A stretch of 64,000 nucleotides of DNA from Flavobacteriales bacterium (GTDB lineage: Bacteria > Bacteroidota > Bacteroidia > UBA10329): the NCBI GenBank assembly GCA_016124845.1, contig WGMW01000029.1:59099-123098 (forward strand). The letters are read 5' to 3'. Both the position numbers and the translations under genes were made by a program. The notes under the pieces are model-generated. The model was not told the origin of the DNA and made no database searches. It saw only the letters and a program-made list of their open reading frames with translations. The stretch's first letter is position 1. Every line of letters starts with the position of its first letter. Below are positions 54,501 to 61,626 of this stretch, piece after piece.

Positions 54501-55916
54501 GCAACCGAACACATCCTTCAACCGTGCTGTAACGGGGCATCCCGCCACCGTGGCATTCATCTGATAGTTGAACAGGTACCCTTTGTTTCCAGCGTCCTTT
54601 CCTTTGTAGTAGGCGTAGTCATTCTTCGGGGCAATGGCCTTGGCTATTTCCTCAAATGGGAAATTAGGCTTCTTGAGCGCAAAGCGTCCAAGGGCCTTTT
54701 CTCTTTCTTTTTCATTCAGAAAGCGTAGTTTCTCGTCCTCAGGGGTCTTTATCTTGATATTGTTCAGGAATGCATACATCCTGAACGCCTCAAAATCGGG
54801 ATGTGAAACAGGGCAACGGCTTTTACTCGGTTCAAAGGAACATTTACCAACAGTCCCTTTCTGCGATTTTAACGGCCGTTGAAAGAAGATGGCATCTTCC
54901 AATTCCTTTTTAAGTGCATCATTAACGTTCTGTGCCTTACATATTTCATGGAATTCGTGCAGGTAATGCTCCTCCCGTGCCGTGTAGCGTTTCCTGATGG
55001 GCTTCGCATCCGTATATAAGGAGTAGAAATACTCGCCCATGGTTCGGAATCCGCCCTCTGATATTTCCTCGCTCAGTTCGGAAATTCCACCTTTAACCTT
55101 TCCAAGGTCATCTTTCTTGTTAAGACGTTTGTCCAATCGCTCTTTTAATTCTTCAAATGGTAGTGAGCGATTATTTTTGATAGTTCCCAAAAACGAGTTT
55201 CTTAGCGTTTTAACTCCCTTGAACTCCTCCTGTGTCAGGTCGTAATTCTCAAAGAACTCTTCCAATTCGCTTTCAAGTTCCTCCAACGATACAGATAGAT
55301 TCAGCAGTTGCTGTATCTCGGGCATGAGTTTCTCCAGTTCACTCATGTCAGAACTATCAAGCCGATTACTCAGAAAGCCTCTGCGCTGCGCAAAATGATA
55401 GAATACCCTTCCCAGCTCCTCTTTGGTCAGTTTTTCATCCAATGCCTTTGCCCGCAAGTAGTACGGATTCTTGCGCTGCTTTTTGCGTTCTGTCTTATCT
55501 CCTTCATTGTCGGTATGCAACCATTCACGGAAAGCATTGCTGCTCGGATAGTGTTTAAAGGATCGCTTTTTCCCGTTCTCAGGATTAATGGAACTTTTCC
55601 AATGTTCCAATTCCTCTATGGTTAACGGACACATCCCTTCCTTAATCAGAACTTTCAGTGTCTCATACTTTCGCAGTTTTCTACGGAACTTGATCTTCCG
55701 TGCGCTCCGGTATCCCGTCCTTTCAGCCGCCTTAGAAGATTCATTTCCTTTTTCAATCTTCACTCCTTCCGAGAAGATGAGAACGCCCTTGTCCTGTAGG
55801 TCGTGATGCTCTTCATTTCGCCAAAGGCCGTTAGTTTCCACCTTTTCGGTGTATCTATTTACCACGGCCCAACCGATACTATTGGTCCCGAGGTCTAATC
55901 CGAGTATTCTTTTCAT
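51579..55916 (-). CDS. cas9: CRISPR-associated endonuclease Cas9, subtype II-C
   Basis: 1445 residues, within the size seen for the long Bacteroidota II-C Cas9 group. RuvC-I 'RILGLDLGTNSIGWAVV' with D8; arginine-rich bridge helix about residues 65-90 ('RTGYRSARKIKFRRKLRKYETLK'); RuvC-II 'IIHIELSRELN' with E770; HNH 'PKFDIEHTLPRS...TLCDREYNREVKK' with catalytic H857; RuvC-III 'HTHHCQDAVVIACMSKQ' with H1040 and D1043. All nuclease residues are present, so it is expected to be active. The last ~250 residues include the PAM-interacting domain. First gene of cas9-cas1-RAYT-cas2; divergent from the tracrRNA. Confidence 0.98.
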   Translation of the reverse strand: MKRILGLDLGTNSIGWAVVNRYTEKVETNGLWRNEEHHDLQDKGVLIFSEGVKIEKGNESSKAAERTGYRSARKIKFRRKLRKYETLKVLIKEGMCPLTIEELEHWKSSINPENGKKRSFKHYPSSNAFREWLHTDNEGDKTERKKQRKNPYYLRAKALDEKLTKEELGRVFYHFAQRRGFLSNRLDSSDMSELEKLMPEIQQLLNLSVSLEELESELEEFFENYDLTQEEFKGVKTLRNSFLGTIKNNRSLPFEELKERLDKRLNKKDDLGKVKGGISELSEEISEGGFRTMGEYFYSLYTDAKPIRKRYTAREEHYLHEFHEICKAQNVNDALKKELEDAIFFQRPLKSQKGTVGKCSFEPSKSRCPVSHPDFEAFRMYAFLNNIKIKTPEDEKLRFLNEKEREKALGRFALKKPNFPFEEIAKAIAPKNDYAYYKGKDAGNKGYLFNYQMNATVAGCPVTARLKDVFGCELEDIHVTYTAKNGKGETVNKAVDYRDLWHVLFSFDSNERLVAYAKDKLGLSDKKANAFAAIRLKKDYAALSLKAINGILPYLKKGLLYSHAVFMAKLPDIIDVDKWKGNEDFLKGAIKDVIDNDKEDNRRVNLINDLLASYKEQYPNKHDSAHQLDAIDHQMVADKLIEVYGNKGLEAMNEERRKELVSDVEAKYLSCIRTGKFLPKKRLDEKVLDLIKDNSLCSDESRLQRLYHPSDIDTYPDAERAADGKLYLGSPMTNSVRNPMAMRSLHQLRKLINTLIKEDIIDEETIIHIELSRELNDANKRKAIQKWQKRLEDEKAANRKEIAILYEKECGKSITPNEDDVLKYKLWLEQGKKCIYTNKTISVCDFVGSDPKFDIEHTLPRSISEDNSDMNKTLCDREYNREVKKNRIPADCPNHDDILENVQHWKDQYEALDRQIEAVSRAVKASTTKEAKDARIEKRHLLRLERDYLHGKYERFAMKEVKSGFKNSQKVDIGIISKLSRAFLASLFPKVYSVKGSMVDQFRKAWGLHEFAKDENGNYLHDANSERIYLPKDRSNHTHHCQDAVVIACMSKQKYDVLASAWRKEEDGNIKAAKAILEAAKPWKGFTENVKALRDEVLVVHHSPDNVGKASKRKRRKRGKIDKDKNGKVVYLQGDSARGSLHKDTFYGAILRPANKDVNKPTLDKDGNVVEKVFYVVRKEISGLKDNELENIVDEKVKEIVKAARNTENALNKEIAELNKLRKKAEEEELAAIDAQIKAIKLRIENDLYRIPPREGKTQFTPIKKVRVYQPTVTDPIHLKPHSHVSRHAHKANYHVMNDGNHLFAVYEGTDKNGKIIRDFTILNMLEASNGMAVSEVSPKGLKLKFKLTKGILALFYENHPDELKGLSTKQLSARMYQLVKFDKSGRLYFRPHTEARAASDLKEKSSIDLDSPWEQIVLTRNSWNFLASGEGFEISRSGQITFDF

Positions 55917-55972
55917 GGTCTGTTGGTCTTTTACACTTTGAAAGTATGAATAATGTTGATGCGTGAAATAAA

Positions 55973-56023
55973 AAGCAGCAGACCGTATCCTATTTACGGT
56001 CTCAAATAGTTGAAAAACTGCTT
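55973..56023. other. two-part stem-loop between cas9 and tracrRNA
   Basis: Outer arms AAGCAG (55973-55978) and CTGCTT (56018-56023); inner perfect 7-bp stem GACCGTA (55981-55987) / TACGGTC (55995-56001). It lies in the cas9 5' leader on one strand and overlaps the tracrRNA promoter on the other, so it could regulate either. Confidence 0.55.
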
Positions 56024-56039
56024 GGAAGCTCTAAATTTT
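56010..56039 (+). promoter_or_regulatory. predicted tracrRNA promoter
   Basis: TTG (56010-56012), 19 bases, TAAATTTT (56032-56039); matches TTG-N17-23-TAnnTTTG except for the last base. Predicted start about 56044-56047. Confidence 0.45.
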
Positions 56040-56042
56040 CAA

Positions 56043-56133
56043 TCTAAATTCGCAGTATCAATCTTATCACAATAAGGCTATATGCCGTAGGGTAAGACCT
56101 TCAACCCCGCGTACTCCGTGGGGTTTTGTTTTT
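56043..56133 (+). ncRNA. tracrRNA of the type II-C system
   Basis: On the strand opposite cas9. The anti-repeat has TCGC (56050-56053), TATCAATC (56056-56063) and CACAAT (56068-56073), pairing with repeat positions 20-23, 11-18 and 1-6 and leaving a bulge as in known crRNA:tracrRNA duplexes. Then 'AAGGC TATAT GCC' (nexus-type hairpin, like the AAGGC...GCC of Neisseria tracrRNA), 'AGG...CCT', and a terminator CCCC-G-CG-TACTC-CG-T-GGGG followed by TTTTGTTTTT (56105-56133). The 5' end is inferred; upstream TTTTCAA (56036-56042) could also pair with the repeat if the transcript starts earlier. Confidence 0.88.
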
Positions 56134-56150
56134 CTCTACATCAGTAAACA

Positions 56151-56185
56151 GAAATCCCCGTCCGCCTGAGGCGGACGGGGATTTC
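56151..56185 (-). terminator. clpB terminator (CCGCCTGAGGCGG palindrome)
   Basis: Perfect 16-bp stem GAAATCCCCGTCCGCC (56151-56166), TGA loop, exact complement to 56185. Lies 18 bp after the clpB stop and between two convergent transcripts (tracrRNA on +, clpB on -). Confidence 0.88.
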
Positions 56186-56203
56186 CCGTTCAATCAAAAC
56201 AAC

Positions 56204-58816
56204 TTACGCTGTTGTTTCTTCCTTCGTCTTGTTTCTGAACACCACTTCCCTATCGAAGCAGTCGAGCACAATGGCTCCGTCCTTATTTACTTTCCCCGCA
56301 AGGATCTGCTTGGAGAGTTCGTTCAGCACTTCGCGTTGAATGACGCGCTTCAATGGTCTGGCACCGAATTGCGGGTCGTAGCCGAGTTGCGAGATCCATT
56401 CCACGCAGTCGTCCGTGTAGCTGAAGTCGATGCCGTTCTTGGCCAACTGCTTGGCAAGAGCGTTCAACTGTAGGCGCGTGATCTGCGTCACGTCCTCACG
56501 CGTCAGCGGTGTGAACATGATGATGTCATCGATTCGGTTCAAGAACTCCGGTCGCAGCGACTTCTTCAAGAGTTCAAACAGTTCGCTCTTCGTAGAGGCC
56601 AGCACTTCGTCCTTGTTCACCTCGTTGATGTCGGCCATCTTCTCCTGAATGAGGTGCGAACCGAGGTTCGAGGTCATGATGATGATGGTGTTCTTGAAGT
56701 TCACCACGCGACCTTTGTTGTCGGTCAGGCGGCCATCATCCAACACTTGCAGCAAGATGTTGAACACATCCGGATGCGCCTTCTCAATCTCATCCAACAG
56801 CACGATTGAGTACGGCTTTCTGCGCACGGCCTCAGTCAACTGACCGCCTTCATCATACCCCACGTATCCGGGAGGCGCACCCACCAATCGGCTCACCGAG
56901 TGGCGTTCCTGGTACTCGCTCATATCGATACGCGTCATGGCCTGCTCGTTATTGAAAAGGAAGTCGGCCAGCGCCTTGGCAAGCTCTGTTTTACCCACAC
57001 CCGTGGTCCCGAGGAAGATGAACGAACCGATAGGTCGTTTCTCATCCTGTAAGCCAGCGCGGCTTCTGCGCACCGCATCCGAAATGGCAGCGATGGCTTC
57101 GTCCTGTCCGACCACACGTTGGTGCAGTTCATCCTCCAAACGGAGCAGCTTCTCGCGGTCGCTTTCCAGCATCTTGTTCACAGGAATTCCCGTCCAGCGC
57201 GAAACCACACCTGCGATGTCTTCCGAATCCACTTCCTCTTTGATGAGTGGTGAGTTCGACTGCAGTTCCTCCAACTCCTTCTTGCTTTCCTCAAGCACCG
57301 CCTCGGCCTCTTTGATCTTACCGTAGCGCAACTCTGCCACACGACCGAAATCTCCTGCCCGTTCCGCCTGCTCGGCTTCGAGCTTGTAGTTTTCGATGTC
57401 CTCCTTGGCCTGCTGAATGCCTTCCACTATATCCTTCTCGTTCTGCCACTTGGCCTTCAGCTGATCACGCTCCTCGCCCATCTCAGCCAACTGCTCGGCC
57501 AACTTGGCCAGCTTCTTCTCATCCTTCTCGCGCTTAATGGCCTCGCGCTCAATCTCCAACTGACGGATCTTACGTTCAATTTCATCCAATTCCTGTGGCG
57601 ATGAGTTGATCTCCAAACGGAGTTTAGAAGCCGCCTCATCGATCAGGTCAATGGCCTTATCTGGCAAGAAACGGTCGTTGATGTAGCGTTGCGAAAGCTC
57701 CACGGCACTGATGATCGCCTCATCCTTGATACGCACCTTGTGGTGTGTTTCGTACTTCTCTTTCAGTCCACGGAGGATGGAAACGGCATCCTCGGTGCTC
57801 GGCTCATCCACCATCACCTTCTGGAAACGTCTCTCCAACGCCTTGTCCTTCTCAAAGTATTTCTGGTACTCGTTGAGGGTTGTGGCACCGATGGCTTTCA
57901 GCTCACCCCGCGCCAAAGCTGGTTTGAGGATATTGGCCGCATCCATGGCGCCCTCGCCTCCACCCGCTCCAACAAGCGTATGAATCTCATCGATGAAAAG
58001 GATGATCTCGCCATCGGCAGAGATGACCTCCTTGACCACCGACTTCAATCGTTCCTCAAATTCGCCCTTGTACTTGGCTCCTGCTACCAGCGCGCCCATA
58101 TCTAATGAGAAGAGTTGCTTGGTTTTCAGATTCTCTGGAACATCTCCGTTGATGATGCGGTGCGCAATTCCTTCCGCAATGGCGGTCTTACCAACACCTG
58201 GCTCACCGATAAGAATCGGGTTGTTCTTGGTTCTTCGCGATAGGATCTGGAGTACTCTTCGGATCTCATCATCACGACCAATGACCGGGTCGAGTTTGCC
58301 CTTCTTCGCAAGTTCGTTGAAGTTCAGCGCGTACTTGCCCAATGCATTGTAGGTGTCCTCAGCTGTTTGGCTGGTCACTTTTCCGCCTTTACGAAGTTCA
58401 GTGATGGCAGCTTTGAGTTCCTTTTCGCTCACCCCGCTGTCTTTCATTATCTGCGCAACAGTATCGCCACCGTTAAGCAATGCAAGCAAGATGTGTTCGA
58501 TGGAAACATACTCATCCCCGAACTCCTTCAAGAAGTTATTGGCCTTGTTCAGCACTTGGTTGGCGTTGTTGCTCAGGTATGGTTGTCCTCCCTCAATCTT
58601 GGGATAGCTCTTTACCTGACTATCAACCGCAGCTTCGAAAGCCTGCACGTTCACGCCCAACTTCTTCAGAAGAAAGGGAGTTACGTTCTCATCCACGTTC
58701 AACACCCCTTTGAGGATGTGTCCCGTTTCGATGGCCTGTTGGCCGTTGTTCATCGCTTCTTGCGTAGCGGATTGCAACGCTTCCTGCGACTTTATAGTGA
58801 AATTATTGAAGTTCAT
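56204..58816 (-). CDS. clpB: ATP-dependent disaggregase ClpB
   Basis: 870 residues, full length. N-terminal Clp_N repeats (1-150), AAA-1 with Walker A '[13 protein letters not shown]' (K210), coiled-coil M domain with '[42 protein letters not shown]' (about 410-530), AAA-2 with Walker A '[12 protein letters not shown]' (K609), and the C-terminal '[24 protein letters not shown]'. Works with DnaK to dissolve aggregates after heat stress. Monocistronic. A diverged copy of its last ~37 codons occurs at 43350. Confidence 0.97.
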   Translation of the reverse strand: MNFNNFTIKSQEALQSATQEAMNNGQQAIETGHILKGVLNVDENVTPFLLKKLGVNVQAFEAAVDSQVKSYPKIEGGQPYLSNNANQVLNKANNFLKEFGDEYVSIEHILLALLNGGDTVAQIMKDSGVSEKELKAAITELRKGGKVTSQTAEDTYNALGKYALNFNELAKKGKLDPVIGRDDEIRRVLQILSRRTKNNPILIGEPGVGKTAIAEGIAHRIINGDVPENLKTKQLFSLDMGALVAGAKYKGEFEERLKSVVKEVISADGEIILFIDEIHTLVGAGGGEGAMDAANILKPALARGELKAIGATTLNEYQKYFEKDKALERRFQKVMVDEPSTEDAVSILRGLKEKYETHHKVRIKDEAIISAVELSQRYINDRFLPDKAIDLIDEAASKLRLEINSSPQELDEIERKIRQLEIEREAIKREKDEKKLAKLAEQLAEMGEERDQLKAKWQNEKDIVEGIQQAKEDIENYKLEAEQAERAGDFGRVAELRYGKIKEAEAVLEESKKELEELQSNSPLIKEEVDSEDIAGVVSRWTGIPVNKMLESDREKLLRLEDELHQRVVGQDEAIAAISDAVRRSRAGLQDEKRPIGSFIFLGTTGVGKTELAKALADFLFNNEQAMTRIDMSEYQERHSVSRLVGAPPGYVGYDEGGQLTEAVRRKPYSIVLLDEIEKAHPDVFNILLQVLDDGRLTDNKGRVVNFKNTIIIMTSNLGSHLIQEKMADINEVNKDEVLASTKSELFELLKKSLRPEFLNRIDDIIMFTPLTREDVTQITRLQLNALAKQLAKNGIDFSYTDDCVEWISQLGYDPQFGARPLKRVIQREVLNELSKQILAGKVNKDGAIVLDCFDREVVFRNKTKEETTA

Positions 58817-58875
58817 TTTGTACTGGTTTTAATACGGTTGGCATTGGTCAAACACCTGTCCATTACTGAAAATCA

Positions 58876-59245
58876 GTCCATTAGCGGAAATTCTGGCAGG
58901 TTACTTTGGTTTTCAATGTCGTTCTGTCCGAAGTGATAGAGGGATTCGGAAAAGTTGGCGTATCCATCAGCGAATGGGCGAATTAGCAGATTAGCGAATG
59001 AGAAGGTGAAAAAGCAACATGAAATAGCCACAGAAACGCAGAAAACACGGAGGTTTTCACAGAAAATCTCTGTGAAATCTGTGAAAATCTGTGTTTCTGT
59101 GGCCAAAAAAATGTCTTTTGAAAGTTGTATTCACCAGTAGATGACCTGATGAACCTATCTGAATGATTATTCGCTAATTCAAACTCATGAAGTTAGTTTC
59201 GCACATTTGCTAATTCGCTCATTATCTCAATTTGCTAATCGTCCC
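58876..59245. repeat. intergenic region rich in ATTAGCGAAT/ATTCGCTAAT motifs
   Basis: The gap between clpB and the FabG-like gene (58817-59245) contains no convincing gene. It holds repeated decamers: ATTAGCGGAA (58882 area), GCGAATTAGC and ATTAGCGAAT (58976-58999), ATTCGCTAATTC (59168-59179), GCTAATTCGC (59209-59218) and TTGCTAATCG near 59232-59241, with a large CCACAGA hairpin in the middle. The same motifs recur after the gene (60434-60527). Confidence 0.6.
59027..59103. repeat. CCACAGA-type large inverted repeat
   Basis: GCCACAGAAACgCAGA... on the left and ...CTGTGTTTCTGTGGC on the right, with internal TTTTCACAGA / TCTGTGAAAA pairing: a 77-bp imperfect hairpin of the same family as 16590-16643. 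Confidence 0.75.
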
Positions 59246-60433
59246 ATGAAAGAAAAGATACTCGCCCTCCTCGGCTTTCCGCCTCCAGCTCAACTGATAA
59301 AAACGTATGCTCCTTGGAAAGACGGAACAACCATCACCGAAAACGCCTTGGTGGTGGACGGCCGTTCGGTAAAGGATGAAGCGGGGTTGAAAGCCGTTTT
59401 CAATCAACTGCAGGAAGGTGTCAAGAATATCAAAGCCAATGGAAAGGTGCTTCTTTATTCTGTTCAACCGGAACTGATCGAGGATGTGACTTACTCCACT
59501 TACCAGCGTTCGCTGGAAGGCATTGCCCGTTCGCTGGCAAAGGAATTGGGCGGACGTGGAACTACGGTAAACCTTCTCAAACTTCCACCGAATGTGGAGC
59601 TGAGCAACTACACCGTTCCTAAGCAGTTCTTCACTTCGGGGCGTTCGGCTTTCATTACAGGACAAGCAGTTGTTCTGAATGAGGAAGCTCCAAAAGCGGG
59701 CGACCTTTCTGATAAAGTATGTGTGGTAACAGGCGGTGCAGGTGGCATCGGTTCGGCTACGGTAAAGCGTTTGGCGGCAGAAGGTGCTACGGTCATCATT
59801 GCGGACATTCCTCAGATGGATGAACGCGCCAAACCATTGCTCTCGGACAAAGTGAGCTTTATGGGTGCCGACCTGACCAATGCTGAAGTGCGCAAGCAAC
59901 TGCTGGAAGACATCAAAGCCAAGCATGGCCGCATTGATGTGCTTATCAATAATGCAGGTATTACCCGCGATAAGACCATGAAGAACATGCCTGAGCATTA
60001 TTGGGATCAGGTGATTGCCATCAACCTTACGGCAGTTATTGCACTTACAGAAGAAGCATTGGCCATGGGATTGATTCCTGAAGGTGGCCGCATCATCAGC
60101 ACGTCTTCTATTTCTGGTATTGCAGGCAACTTCGGGCAGACGAACTACACGGCCACCAAAGCCGCACTTATTGGTTATTCCGCTTCAAAAGCAAAGGAGC
60201 TGAAAGCCAAAGGCATTACCATCAATGCTATTGCTCCAGGTTACATTGAAACGGAAATGGTGAAGACCATGCCGTTGATGACCCGCATCTTTGCAGAAAG
60301 ATTGACAAGCTTGGCACAGGCTGGAAAACCAGAAGACATTGCCGAAGCGATGGCTTTTCTTGCCCATCCGGGTGCGCAAGCCATTACAGGTCTGGTGCTA
60401 CGGGTTTGTGGAGGAAGTTTCTTGGGGGCTTGA
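59246..60433 (+). CDS. FabG-like 3-oxoacyl-ACP reductase with N-terminal extension
   Basis: 395 residues from ATG 59246 (the frame is open to 59207, but the extra part lies in the repeat region). The C-terminal ~245 residues are a classical SDR: 'VCVVTGGAGGIGSATVKRLAAEGATVIIAD' (NAD(P)-binding), 'VLINNAGITRD', catalytic Ser in 'RIISTSSISGIAGNFGQTNYTATKAALIGY' with the YxxxK pair, 'INAIAPGYIETEM'. The N-terminal ~145 residues form a degenerate Rossmann-like domain, as in high-molecular-weight FabG4-type reductases. Predicted to reduce 3-ketoacyl-ACP or -CoA. Isolated gene. Confidence 0.88.
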   Translation: MKEKILALLGFPPPAQLIKTYAPWKDGTTITENALVVDGRSVKDEAGLKAVFNQLQEGVKNIKANGKVLLYSVQPELIEDVTYSTYQRSLEGIARSLAKELGGRGTTVNLLKLPPNVELSNYTVPKQFFTSGRSAFITGQAVVLNEEAPKAGDLSDKVCVVTGGAGGIGSATVKRLAAEGATVIIADIPQMDERAKPLLSDKVSFMGADLTNAEVRKQLLEDIKAKHGRIDVLINNAGITRDKTMKNMPEHYWDQVIAINLTAVIALTEEALAMGLIPEGGRIISTSSISGIAGNFGQTNYTATKAALIGYSASKAKELKAKGITINAIAPGYIETEMVKTMPLMTRIFAERLTSLAQAGKPEDIAEAMAFLAHPGAQAITGLVLRVCGGSFLGA

Positions 60434-60527
60434 TGATTAGCAAGTTGGGATAATTGGCAGATTAGCGAATGATCAACACAGTCTGGGCATTCGCTAATTC
60501 GCTAATCAGCACATTGAACCATTAGCG
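60434..60527. repeat. GATTAGC/ATTCGCTAAT repeats after the FabG-like gene
   Basis: GATTAGCAAG, AGATTAGCGAAT, ATTCGCTAATTCGCTAATC and CCATTAGCGC in 94 bp, the same motif family as before the gene; AGATTAGCGAATG and CATTCGCTAAT can form a hairpin that may act as terminator. Confidence 0.6.
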
Positions 60528-61571
60528 CTACCGCTCCTCCTCGTAGTACAGCTTGTAGTATGTACGGCCATCGGCATCCTGACCGCGCTCTATCATGCTG
60601 CGGTCGCCATGGATATAGACAGAGAAGTTCTTGTCGAGTTTGAGGATGCTCTTGAAGGTGCCCTGCTTCTTCTTTACCGCTGGTGCTGAAATATCGAACG
60701 CATCGGCCACATACATCTCCCGTTCCTGCTGATAATCGTGGCGAAACTGCTGAAACTGACTGATAACCTCCGGCTGAACGATGACCTCCGCCTCAAAGTC
60801 GTTCATGTTGAAGGTTTCCTGCTCCTTGAAGAAGTTGATGCTACGGTTGAGCAGATCGGCCTGATCGGCCTTGTCCACCTCAAATTGGCGCGGTAGTTCC
60901 TTGGTAATGAAACTCTTGGCCATGGCCATCACGTTCTGCGTCTGGTAGTAGGCATCTTCGCGTTGCTTGAGGCCCAGAAAATCGTCTATCCAATACTGCG
61001 CTTCGCTCTGCTTGTTGGTATTGTCTACCACGGCCACCACGTAGCCATCTTCCTGTTCCGTTTCGAAAATGAGACAACCTTTGTCCAACTTGTTGATGTT
61101 GGTGCCTTGGTCGGTATTGACGATGAAGTTGTCGTTCGAAGGGTTCACCTTCAGGAACGTGTCCTTGTTCTCTGATTTGAACAGCCCTACGGCATCTATC
61201 AAATGCCCATCCAACAGGCAATGCTTAAAGTAAACGGTGTAGAACTCGCCACCTTTAATATTGGGATGCGTGCTGCACTCGAACAGGTGCTTGGCCAGTT
61301 TTACCGACTGCTCGTGCAACCCTTCCGGGTTCTCGAAAATGGCGCTGACAAACGTGTAGACCTCATTGAGCTCCAAGTCGCTCTCATGGTAGAGTTTGTA
61401 GAACTCCTCCGCCTTTAGCGGAGCCTTGAAATACTCCTGCAACGCCTCGGTAAGCGGCCACTCCAATTGGAGCGGTTCTGCCGAAAGCACCATGCCTTCT
61501 TCATTGGCCTTGTTTCCTACCCGATGAACCGAAATAAAATCAATGCTACCTAACGCGCTATCGTCTGCCAT
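60528..61571 (-). CDS. NdpA/YejK-like nucleoid-associated protein
   Basis: 347 residues, matching the family length (~335-350). 'IDFISVHRVGNKANEEGMVLSAEPLQLEWPLTEALQEYFKAPL' at the start and 'YFKHCLLDGHLIDAVGLFKSENKDTFLKVNPSNDNFIVNTDQGTNINKLDKGCLIFE' in the centre fit the 37-kDa nucleoid-associated protein family. The family binds DNA; no enzymatic role is established. It is 55 bp downstream of the KAP NTPase gene on the same strand, so the two form a likely operon, and this gene may have lost its promoter if the upstream IS insertion removed it. Confidence 0.82.
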   Translation of the reverse strand: MADDSALGSIDFISVHRVGNKANEEGMVLSAEPLQLEWPLTEALQEYFKAPLKAEEFYKLYHESDLELNEVYTFVSAIFENPEGLHEQSVKLAKHLFECSTHPNIKGGEFYTVYFKHCLLDGHLIDAVGLFKSENKDTFLKVNPSNDNFIVNTDQGTNINKLDKGCLIFETEQEDGYVVAVVDNTNKQSEAQYWIDDFLGLKQREDAYYQTQNVMAMAKSFITKELPRQFEVDKADQADLLNRSINFFKEQETFNMNDFEAEVIVQPEVISQFQQFRHDYQQEREMYVADAFDISAPAVKKKQGTFKSILKLDKNFSVYIHGDRSMIERGQDADGRTYYKLYYEEER

Positions 61572-61626
61572 GCCTTAAATTTTGGGAGGCGGAAGGTAAG
61601 GAAGATGAATCGGTTGTCTGGTACAG

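Noticed and set aside
56030..56140. tRNA-like or riboswitch interpretation of the hairpins upstream of cas9
   Set aside because: The complementarity to the CRISPR repeat, AAGGC nexus and terminator fit a tracrRNA fully; no tRNA cloverleaf can be drawn.
58955..59140. 61-codon frame over the large CCACAGA hairpin
   Set aside because: The sequence is an inverted repeat; composition follows the repeat and no homology is seen.
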